A stretch of 46,338 nt of DNA from Candidatus Aminicenantota bacterium (GTDB lineage Bacteria; Acidobacteriota; Aminicenantia; S016-38): contig JALXBI010000088.1 in the NCBI GenBank assembly GCA_026991555.1, positions 1 to 46,338 of the forward strand. The letters are read 5' to 3'. Both the position numbers and the translations under genes were made by a program. Below are positions 18,315 through 26,126 of the stretch, piece by piece; positions within the stretch are counted from its first letter, which is position 1; each line of letters opens with the position of its first letter. The notes under the pieces were generated by a model. It had not been told where the DNA came from. It ran no database searches and saw only the letters and a program-made list of their open reading frames with translations.

Positions 18315-19223
18315 ATGGCTATTCTAATAGACGAAAAAACCAGGGTTCTGGTTCAGGGGATAACCGGAAGGGAAGGAAGGGCCAGAACCAGGCTCATGAA
18401 GGGATATGGAACCAATGTTGTGGCAGGGGTAACCCCCGGGAAGGGGGGACAGGAGGTGGAAGCTGTCCCTGTTTTTGACTCGGTATACGAGGCCGTGGAA
18501 AAGGTGGGGGAAATAGACGCTTCGGCGATTTTCGTCCCTGCTCCCTTGGTAAAGGCAGCTGCTTTAGAAGCCATAGATGCAGGGATTAAACTTCTTCTCT
18601 TGGTTCCGGACAGGGTTCCCATCCACGATGTTCTTGAAATTGCAGCCCACGCTGAAAGGAAAGGGGCCAAGTTCATAGGCCCCAACACCTTAGGGGTTCT
18701 TTCCCCTGGGAAGGCGGTCCTGGGAATGATAGGAGGAAGGCCCGAGACCGCCAAGGCATGGTTCAGGCAGGGGGATATTGGGGTAAGTTCCCGCTCCGGT
18801 GGGATAACATCTGCCATATCCTATTACCTTTCCAGGGCAGGTTTCGGTCTCTCCACCATAGTTCATGTGGGAGGGGATGCTGTGGTGGGTCTTCCCCATC
18901 CGGATATAATGCTGCTTTTCCAGGAGGATCCCCAGACTAAGATGATGGTTATGTTCGGGGAAATAGGAACCACCCAGGAGGAAAGGGTGGCGGAACTTGT
19001 GGAGCAGGGTAAAATAACAAAGCCTATAGTGGCCTTTATTGGGGGAAAGGCCGCCAAGGAAGGGACCCGTTTTTCCCACGCAGGGGCCATAGTGGAGGGA
19101 GGAAGGGGAAGCTATGCCTCCAAGGTGGAAAGGCTCAAAAAAGCAGGGGTCTACATAGCCGATGCCCTCATGGAAATTCCCAAGGTGGTTGGGGAAGTAA
19201 GGAAGAAGCACGGACTTGACTGA
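18315..19223 (+). CDS. sucD: Succinyl-CoA synthetase alpha subunit-like
   Basis: VQGITGREG, GPNTLGVLSPG, SRSGGITSAISYYLS, SHAGAIVEGG with active-site His. Confidence 0.88.
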   Translation: MAILIDEKTRVLVQGITGREGRARTRLMKGYGTNVVAGVTPGKGGQEVEAVPVFDSVYEAVEKVGEIDASAIFVPAPLVKAAALEAIDAGIKLLLLVPDRVPIHDVLEIAAHAERKGAKFIGPNTLGVLSPGKAVLGMIGGRPETAKAWFRQGDIGVSSRSGGITSAISYYLSRAGFGLSTIVHVGGDAVVGLPHPDIMLLFQEDPQTKMMVMFGEIGTTQEERVAELVEQGKITKPIVAFIGGKAAKEGTRFSHAGAIVEGGRGSYASKVERLKKAGVYIADALMEIPKVVGEVRKKHGLD

Positions 19224-19878
19224 AAAAGAGAAAATAGCAGAGGCCATAAGGAAGCTTTACAGCAGGGGTCTTATAACCCTTTCCGAGGGAAATGTTTCCG
19301 TAAGAAAGGGGGACGGTTTCCTTATAACACCGGGAGGGCTCAGAAAGGACAGGGTTGAGCCCTCTCACATAGCCTTAGTTTCCTTAGAGGGGGAAATTAT
19401 ATGCGGAAGGCCCTCCTCAGAATACCTTCTTCACCTTGAAATTTACAGAAAAAGGCCCGATGTTAATGCTGTGGTTCACGCCCATCCTCCCTTTGCCCTC
19501 TCCCTTGCCTCTGCTGAAGTTCCCCTTAAATATCCTGTCCTGGCCGAGGCGGTCTTCCTTTTAGGCCCTGTTCCCATAGTGGACTTCTCCCTTCCCTCAA
19601 GCAGGGAACTGGCAGAGAGGGCCGGGGAAGCTTCCCTAAGGCACGATGCCCTTCTCCTTGAAAACCATGGGGCTGTAACCCTTGCCCAGAGCCTTGACCT
19701 TGCCTTGGCCATGATGGAAACCTTGGAGAGGACAGCGGAGGTTCTCTGGAGGGGGTTGCTTTTAGGGAAGGTCAAACTTCTTGACAGGGAGCAGGTGGAA
19801 GAGCTCCTTTCCCTTCGCCAGCGCTACGGCCTTTCCTCCAGGGACTGGAGCCCTGAGGATTTTCTCTGGAGCCTTTGA
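19216..19878 (+). CDS. Class II aldolase/adducin family protein
   Basis: LYSRGLITLSEGNVSVR, VVHAHPPFALSLA, LLENHGAVTLAQSL motifs; overlaps sucD stop. Confidence 0.88.
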   Translation: MTEKEKIAEAIRKLYSRGLITLSEGNVSVRKGDGFLITPGGLRKDRVEPSHIALVSLEGEIICGRPSSEYLLHLEIYRKRPDVNAVVHAHPPFALSLASAEVPLKYPVLAEAVFLLGPVPIVDFSLPSSRELAERAGEASLRHDALLLENHGAVTLAQSLDLALAMMETLERTAEVLWRGLLLGKVKLLDREQVEELLSLRQRYGLSSRDWSPEDFLWSL

Positions 19879-19928
19879 AACCTCCACATATAAAACCCCG
19901 GGCTGGGAAATTCGTATAAATTAACAGC

Positions 19929-21161
19929 ATGAGAATTTCAATTGGGGAGACTTTGTCGGTAGCGGTTCAGTCCCTGAGAAGGAATGCCTTCAGGACCTTT
20001 CTCACCCTTCTGGGGATAATAATTGCGGTCTCCACCATAATCTCAATTATTGGGACAATAGAGGGCCTGAACGATTATGTGAAGGAAAAGATAATACCAT
20101 ACGGGGCGACGGATTTCACGGTGGCCAGAAGGCCGGAAATCGTAACCTCCTGGAAGGAATTTTTGAAATTAAGAAGGAGAAAGAGGTTTCCCCTCTCCTA
20201 TTATCAGAAAATTAAAGAACTGTGCTATTCCTGCGAAAAGGTAGGAGCAGAGGATTCGGGGACGGCCAAGGTTTCTTACCGGGGAAAATATTTGGAAGAT
20301 GTTACGGTAAAGGGGGAGACCTCCTTAGCCAGGGAGATAGGAGGGGTGAGGGACCTGGCGGATGGAAGACCCTTCACCGAGGAGGAGGCCCTTTCCGGGG
20401 CTAAGGTCTGCACCATAGGCTGGGACATCAAAGAAAACCTTTTTCCCTCCCAGGACCCCATAGGAAAAAGGATAAGAATAAGAGGGGTTAGTTTCAGAGT
20501 GGTAGGGGTCGAGGCCAAGAGGGGAAAAATAATGGGAATTTCCGCCGATAATTTCGTTGCTATACCCATAAGGGCCTTTTATACTGTTTTTCCCTGGAGA
20601 CAGGACATAACCATCAAGGTTCACACCTCCTCCCCTGAAAAAATGGCCGAAGCCATGGACGAGGTAAGGGCCATTCTCCGTTCCCTGAGGCATCTTCCTC
20701 CTTCTGCAGAGGACGATTTTTCCTTCTCTACCTCGGAGTCCATGCTTAAAATATACAAAAACCTCACCTCCACCCTTTTCTTGGCCATGATAATAATATC
20801 CTCCATCTCCCTTCTCGTTGGAGGAATCGTTGTTATGAACATTATGCTGGTTTCGGTGAGTGAAAGGGTCCCTGAAATAGGGATCAGGAGGGCTGTGGGG
20901 GCGAGGAGGGCTGACATTATGCGACAATTCCTCATGGAATCGGTTTTTCTTACCAGCTTAGGGGGAATAGCCGGGATTCTTCTGGGATGGGCTTTTATTT
21001 ACCTGATAAACAAGTTCTCTCCCCTTCCGGCCCACATGAAGATATGGTTCGTTCTACTGGGTTTAGCAATAGCAGGGGCGGCGGGGATTATTTTCGGGAT
21101 ATATCCAGCATCCAGGGCCGCTAACCTGCATCCGGTTGAAGCCTTAAGGAGCGAGATGTGA
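19929..21161 (+). CDS. MacB/FtsX-like ABC transporter permease
   Basis: LRRNAFRTFLTLLGIIIAVSTII N-terminus, periplasmic MacB-PCD-like region, C-terminal GGIVVMNIMLVSVSERVPEIGIRRAVGAR. Confidence 0.88.
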   Translation: MRISIGETLSVAVQSLRRNAFRTFLTLLGIIIAVSTIISIIGTIEGLNDYVKEKIIPYGATDFTVARRPEIVTSWKEFLKLRRRKRFPLSYYQKIKELCYSCEKVGAEDSGTAKVSYRGKYLEDVTVKGETSLAREIGGVRDLADGRPFTEEEALSGAKVCTIGWDIKENLFPSQDPIGKRIRIRGVSFRVVGVEAKRGKIMGISADNFVAIPIRAFYTVFPWRQDITIKVHTSSPEKMAEAMDEVRAILRSLRHLPPSAEDDFSFSTSESMLKIYKNLTSTLFLAMIIISSISLLVGGIVVMNIMLVSVSERVPEIGIRRAVGARRADIMRQFLMESVFLTSLGGIAGILLGWAFIYLINKFSPLPAHMKIWFVLLGLAIAGAAGIIFGIYPASRAANLHPVEALRSEM

Positions 21162-22411
21162 GGAAAGCTATTTTAGCTGGAGAACTTATAAGGACTGCCC
21201 TTTCCTCCCTGGGCAGAAACAAGACCCGGAGTTTCCTTACTGCTTTAGGAATTATAATCGGAGTGGCTACAGTGATGGCCATGGTGGGAGTAACCGAGGG
21301 GATAAGGGTAAACGTGGAGAAACAGCTGGAGGTTCTGGGATCTAACCTTATCTTCGTATCCAAATTTGAGCCTGGCATAAGATTCGGAAGACTACCGAGA
21401 AAGCTCAGGCTGAGGAAGAACCTTACACTAAAGGACTTGGAGGCCATCCAGAGGCTTCCCTCTGTGGAATACGCAGCTGGCCAGATCAAACTCTTTGAAG
21501 GAAGGAAACTAAGGTCAAACTACTCTACCACCACCGGCGTGGTTGTTATAGGGGCCACTTCAGATTATCTCAGGGCTCTAAAGATGAACTTAATGGCAGG
21601 AAGATTCTTCACCCAGGGGGAGGAAAGGAGCAGGGCCAATGTGGCGGTTCTGGGGGCAGAGGTTGTGGAAGAACTCTTTCCCGGGGTTGACCCCATAGGC
21701 AAAAAATTCCATATGAGAAACACTACATATAGAGTAATAGGGGTTATGGAAAAAATGGGCCAGGGTCTTTTCGGCCAGAACCAGGACAATTATGTTATTC
21801 TGCCCATCACTACCCTTTATAAATACTATCCCTGGAGCCGGAGACTCATGTGGGGAGGCCTATACATCATGGCAAGGCCCAAGAGGCCTGAACTTCTCCA
21901 GGAGGCCATGGACGAGATAACAGAGGTTCTGAGGATAAGGAGGAGGTTGAAGCCATCCCAGGAAAATGACTTTGCCATTTATACTCAGGAATATATTAAT
22001 AAGCTTTTTAATCAGTTGATCGGCGGTGTATTTTTAGTTGGGATTCTCATAGCTTCCATTTCCCTTTTAGTGGGTGGGATCGGGATAATGAACATAATGC
22101 TGGTTTCCATGAGGGAAAGGACCTCGGAAATAGGCCTGAGGAGGGCTTTGGGGGCCAAAAGAAGGCATATTCTGTTTCAGTTCCTGGTGGAGGCAGTGGT
22201 TCTTTCCATTGGAGGAGGTCTTATAGGCATGGTCCTGGGATTTTTACTGGCCTTGGTGGCCAAGGTCGCTGCCCATTTTCCTGCCCAGGTTACCTTCTTC
22301 GGCATTGCCATGGGAATAGGGGTCTCCACCCTGGTGGGGCTTTTCTTCGGTATTTATCCCGCATGGAAGGCCTCCCAGCTCAGTCCTGTGGAAGCTCTCC
22401 GTTACGAATGA
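21158..22411 (+). CDS. MacB/FtsX-like ABC transporter permease (tandem paralogue)
   Basis: SLGRNKTRSFLTALGIIIGVATVMAMVG; GGIGIMNIMLVSMRERTSEIGLRRALGAKRR; ATGA-type overlap with preceding CDS. Confidence 0.9.
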   Translation: MRKAILAGELIRTALSSLGRNKTRSFLTALGIIIGVATVMAMVGVTEGIRVNVEKQLEVLGSNLIFVSKFEPGIRFGRLPRKLRLRKNLTLKDLEAIQRLPSVEYAAGQIKLFEGRKLRSNYSTTTGVVVIGATSDYLRALKMNLMAGRFFTQGEERSRANVAVLGAEVVEELFPGVDPIGKKFHMRNTTYRVIGVMEKMGQGLFGQNQDNYVILPITTLYKYYPWSRRLMWGGLYIMARPKRPELLQEAMDEITEVLRIRRRLKPSQENDFAIYTQEYINKLFNQLIGGVFLVGILIASISLLVGGIGIMNIMLVSMRERTSEIGLRRALGAKRRHILFQFLVEAVVLSIGGGLIGMVLGFLLALVAKVAAHFPAQVTFFGIAMGIGVSTLVGLFFGIYPAWKASQLSPVEALRYE

Positions 22412-22447
22412 AGATTCCCGGATTCATTCTTTTTTCCCTTTTACCTG

Positions 22448-22476
22448 TTGAAAAAACGGGTTTTTACTTCTATAAT
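22448..22476 (+). promoter_or_regulatory. Sigma-70-like promoter TTGAAA-N17-TATAAT upstream of HU gene
   Basis: Direct reading; SD GGAGG before ATG 22512. Confidence 0.7.
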
Positions 22477-22511
22477 AGCCTTGTATAAGGACTACCTAAG
22501 GAGGTGAAGGT

Positions 22512-22775
22512 ATGGAAAAAATTTACAGGGAAATTGCCAAGGAACTCGGGGTTAGCCAGGAGAAAGCAAGGAAGGCCATCAAGCTGTTCTTTGAGAAGGC
22601 AGCTGAAATGGCAGCCAAGGGGGACAGGGTAATAGTTCCCGGCTACATTTCCATTTCTAAGGTTAAAAGGGCTGCCAGGACAGGGGTCAATCCCAGAACC
22701 AAGGAAAAAATCAAAATACCTGCCAGAGAAGTTTTAAAAGCCAAGCTCGGAAAGAAACTTCAGGAAAAACTCTGA
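22512..22775 (+). CDS. HU-family DNA-binding protein
   Basis: RTGVNPRTKEKIKIPAREVLKAKLGKKL matches HU/IHF C-terminal signature. Confidence 0.88.
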   Translation: MEKIYREIAKELGVSQEKARKAIKLFFEKAAEMAAKGDRVIVPGYISISKVKRAARTGVNPRTKEKIKIPAREVLKAKLGKKLQEKL

Positions 22776-22789
22776 GTCAATTTTCCTCT

Positions 22790-22818
22790 CCCCCCTTTTA
22801 AAAAGGGGGGATTTTTTT
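22790..22818 (+). terminator. Rho-independent terminator CCCCCCTTTT-A-AAAAGGGGGG followed by T7
   Basis: Direct reading of inverted repeat and T-tract just after HU stop. Confidence 0.85.
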
Positions 22819-22832
22819 ATTCTTTTCAGTGG

Positions 22833-23738
22833 ATGAAAAGATTAACTTTAATAAGGGAAAGTCGTAGACCTTTAAACATAAGAAAACTTCTGGAAAAATC
22901 CTATTTTGCCCAGGAAATAGAGGGGAAGGCCACGGTGGGGGTTATAGTTAGTCTCATAAGTTTCAGGGGAAAATACGAGATGGCCAATGTGGAAGCCGTG
23001 GCCGAACTTACGAGATTCATAAAGGAAATATCCCCTGCCACCAGGGTTATCGTGGCTGCTGCCTCCCATGAGGCCTACTCCGAGGGGAGAACCACAGAGG
23101 AAGCCTTCAAGCGCCTAAAATATGCCATAGCCAAAAGGGAAGGAGCAGAGCTTTTTCCCTTAGAGGGGGGAGAATATTCTGAGGTTGAGTTTGAAACAAC
23201 TAAGGGACTGAGGAGGGCGAGGCTTTCAAAATTCAGGGCTGACCTGCTCGTTTCCTTCACCCCTCCCAAGACCCATCCCCTCCTGGTCATCTCAGCTACC
23301 TTAGACAATCTTGCCTTTGAAATGACCCATCCTGCAGACAGGGCTTATCTTTACGGTGGGAAACTCTGGCCAGAAGATCCCCTGCCCTATTTCCAGCTGG
23401 CCTCTAAAAACATCCTTAAAGTTTTTTCCATAATAAAACCCCATGTGGGCATAGTGGACGGGCTTTTCGCTGTGGAGGGGAGAGGACCCCTTCAGGGGAC
23501 GCCGGTTTTCCATCAACTGGCCCTTGCTTCCCCGGATCTGGTTCTGGTGGACGCCCTGGCCACTGCTTTGGCTGGAGTTGACCCGGATAAGGTTTACTAT
23601 TTAAGGCTTGCCCGGGAAAGGAAACTGGGTAGCACCGATTATTTTAAAACCATACCCAAGGACAGGATCAGGCAATACCGGTTTCCCTACAGACTTCATC
23701 CAGCTTCCCAGGTCCTTCTTCAAGGAGGGTCAAAATAG
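22833..23738 (+). CDS. DUF362-like protein
   Basis: Overall DUF362-like layout (VGVIVSLISF..., KTHPLLVISATLDNLAF, VGIVDGLFAVEGRGP); family call by recollection. Confidence 0.6.
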   Translation: MKRLTLIRESRRPLNIRKLLEKSYFAQEIEGKATVGVIVSLISFRGKYEMANVEAVAELTRFIKEISPATRVIVAAASHEAYSEGRTTEEAFKRLKYAIAKREGAELFPLEGGEYSEVEFETTKGLRRARLSKFRADLLVSFTPPKTHPLLVISATLDNLAFEMTHPADRAYLYGGKLWPEDPLPYFQLASKNILKVFSIIKPHVGIVDGLFAVEGRGPLQGTPVFHQLALASPDLVLVDALATALAGVDPDKVYYLRLARERKLGSTDYFKTIPKDRIRQYRFPYRLHPASQVLLQGGSK

Positions 23739-24816
23739 CCTTAGCCGCAATCTTTGAGGCCGGGGCTTTGGGAAACATTTCCCTTATCCGGGAGAACTCT
23801 CCTCTGATTTCCTCCTGAAGTTCCCTGTGGCCCAAAATTTTTTCCGTTTCCCTGACCAGATTTTCAGGGGTGAATTCCCCCTGAAAGAGCTCCTTGGCCA
23901 CCTCCCTTCCCGCAAGAATATTGACTATGGAATACTTCTCAAGTTTTACTAAGGGTTTTAGCACGAAGTAAGTTAGGGGCAAAAGTTTGTAGAAGACGAT
24001 AAGGGGAGTTTGAAGAAAGGCGGTCTCTAAGGTGGCGGTTCCTGAGGCGGAAAGAACCACCTTGGCATAGGCCATGGCAGAATAGCGGTGCTCTTCTACG
24101 GGAATTATCCCTTCCATGGGGTATTCCATTAGCATTTCCTTTACCGTAGGGGCTACCGCAAGGAGAACTTTTATTTGAGGATTTCTTTTCCTGAACAGTC
24201 TTACGAATTTCAGGAGGGTGGGCATGTGGTTCTTAATTTCCATGGGCCTGCTTCCGGGAAGTATGGTTACGAAGTTTTCTGACCCGTAAATCCGGGAAAA
24301 TTCTTCCCTGGAAATTTCAGGCTTTACCCTTTCCATTCCAGGATGCCCCACAAAACAGTGGGGAATATTCCAGCGGCGGTAAATTTCCCTTTCAAAGGGG
24401 TATATCAGAAGCTCTAAGTCCACCAGTTTTTTTACCCTTTTTATTCTTCCCGGTCTCCACGCCCACACCGTGGGGCTTACATAGTGTATTACCGGGATGT
24501 TAACTCTCTTTTTTACCCTCTCTGCCAGCATGAAATGAAAATCTGGAAGGTCTATTAGAACTAAGGCCGAAGGTCTCCTTTGAATGATGGCTTCGGTGAG
24601 GGTCTTTAGAACCCGTTTTATTCTGGGGAGCTTGGGCAAAAGCTCGAAAACCCCTCCCCATTGAATTTCCTCCATGGGATAGAGAACCTGCAGGCCCTGT
24701 TTTTTCAGGTTTTCCCCTCCCACTCCAAAGGCAGGAAGGGAAAGCTCTCTTAACAAATCCGCACCCCACAGGTCTGCGGAATATTCGCCGGCGGAGAGAA
24801 AAATTATTTTTTCCAA
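23668..24816 (-). CDS. lpxB: Lipid-A-disaccharide synthase
   Basis: SAGEYSADLWGADL, LIDLPDFHF, YVSPTVWAWRPGRIK, VGHPG, LPGSRPMEI, SASGTATLETA. Confidence 0.92.
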   Translation of the reverse strand: MEKIIFLSAGEYSADLWGADLLRELSLPAFGVGGENLKKQGLQVLYPMEEIQWGGVFELLPKLPRIKRVLKTLTEAIIQRRPSALVLIDLPDFHFMLAERVKKRVNIPVIHYVSPTVWAWRPGRIKRVKKLVDLELLIYPFEREIYRRWNIPHCFVGHPGMERVKPEISREEFSRIYGSENFVTILPGSRPMEIKNHMPTLLKFVRLFRKRNPQIKVLLAVAPTVKEMLMEYPMEGIIPVEEHRYSAMAYAKVVLSASGTATLETAFLQTPLIVFYKLLPLTYFVLKPLVKLEKYSIVNILAGREVAKELFQGEFTPENLVRETEKILGHRELQEEIRGEFSRIREMFPKAPASKIAAKAILTLLEEGPGKLDEVCRETGIA

Positions 24817-25292
24817 TATACCTTCCGGAATTTTTTGTCGGTAAATCGGAGGATGAAAAGCCAGTCCTCGTAATGGCTGCTTCCCTTGTAGGTGAGAACT
24901 GATTCCCCGGTGGCCCTGGGGGCAACCCCTATGAGGGCCGGCCTTGGGAACTGGCCCGCCTGTTCTTCCTTAACAAGATAAACGAAATCAGGGTTAGGCA
25001 CCTGGGGTAACATTACCAGATACCAGTTTCCCCGGGAAAGAGGATCCCTCCACTTCCTGCGCAGAAGTTTTTCCTTGACGAGTTCGTCTAAATTTTTGGG
25101 CAATTTCCCGGGATGTTTCTGGGTATACCTTCCTATGGCGTTTACTATCCTGCTTCCCCGGAAAATGGCCTCTTTTTCCAGGTTCCTCTTTATCTGAGTT
25201 TCCCACACAGGAATGGCCACCATTAAGGAAAGATTTACCAGGAAGAGAACGAAGATTATGGTTATAAAAGTGTATCCCCTCTGGTTTACCAT
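24804..25292 (-). CDS. Prepilin/pseudopilin-like protein (type II secretion/type IV pilin fold)
   Basis: RGYTFITIIFVLFLVNLSLMVAIPVWETQI N-terminal hydrophobic prepilin helix; adjacent to two other prepilin genes. Confidence 0.7.
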   Translation of the reverse strand: MVNQRGYTFITIIFVLFLVNLSLMVAIPVWETQIKRNLEKEAIFRGSRIVNAIGRYTQKHPGKLPKNLDELVKEKLLRRKWRDPLSRGNWYLVMLPQVPNPDFVYLVKEEQAGQFPRPALIGVAPRATGESVLTYKGSSHYEDWLFILRFTDKKFRKVYWKK

Positions 25293-25693
25293 TGATTGTA
25301 AGGGGTTCCCTCGGTGGAGATTTCCTGGGAGCCTGATTTCACATCAATTACCCCGGGAATCTTTCCCTCGGCAATTTCCTCAAGGCTCAGCTCCTCCTGA
25401 ACCTCCACCCAGGTGTCCGCAGAGCCGGTTATGGGATCCACTGGAATTGCCCTCAGGTATTTTTTTTCAACCAATTCCTGGAGGGATTGAGGATACCTCC
25501 CCCGGTCCAGTTTGAATTGCTGAATTAATTTTCTCATCTGGAAGAGGTCCTCCCTCAGGGCCGCCTCCTTGGCCTTCCTCATGGAGTTGTAATAATTGGG
25601 AACAGCTATGGCTGCCAGAATGCCGATAATGGTCATTACCACCAGAAGTTCCAGGAGGGTAAATCCCTTACCATTTCCTGTAAGGTATGCCAT
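25286..25693 (-). CDS. Type II secretion GspG-like (pseudo)pilin
   Basis: GKGFTLLELLVVMTIIGILAAIAVPNY class III prepilin signature; DPITGSADTW GspG-like segment. Confidence 0.85.
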   Translation of the reverse strand: MAYLTGNGKGFTLLELLVVMTIIGILAAIAVPNYYNSMRKAKEAALREDLFQMRKLIQQFKLDRGRYPQSLQELVEKKYLRAIPVDPITGSADTWVEVQEELSLEEIAEGKIPGVIDVKSGSQEISTEGTPYNQW

Positions 25694-26126
25694 TTAATCC
25701 CACCTCTAAGGATCTTGTGTAAACATCATAAACGTTCTGTCCTCCCCAGGTATCCGAATCGGGCTCGTCCTGATATGAGCGAAGCCCCCAATCAAAGGAT
25801 TCTGTCATGGGATCCCAGGGAATTCTCCTGAGAAATTTTATCCTAAGTCCTTTTTTATCCGTAGCCTCAGCTCCTTCCACCAGGATTTCAAGGTTGGGGG
25901 GGTAGCCCAGGGTGGTCTGGGGGTCTTCGATTTTGATTTTCTTGGCATCCGCCATTTTTTTGTATTCGTCTATGGCGGTTCTGATGGTCCTCAGGGCATA
26001 CATAAGCTCTATTTCCTTTTTCTTCTTAACAACGGTGTAGGAGAGGGGAATCACCGCCATGGCAAGAACCGAAAGGATTCCCGCCACGGCTATGAGTTCC
26101 ACATAGGTGAAGCCCTTATCTTTCAT
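25668..26126 (-). CDS. Type II secretion/type IV prepilin-like protein
   Basis: DKGFTYVELIAVAGILSVLAMAVIP prepilin signature. Confidence 0.8.
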   Translation of the reverse strand: MKDKGFTYVELIAVAGILSVLAMAVIPLSYTVVKKKKEIELMYALRTIRTAIDEYKKMADAKKIKIEDPQTTLGYPPNLEILVEGAEATDKKGLRIKFLRRIPWDPMTESFDWGLRSYQDEPDSDTWGGQNVYDVYTRSLEVGLNGIPYRKW

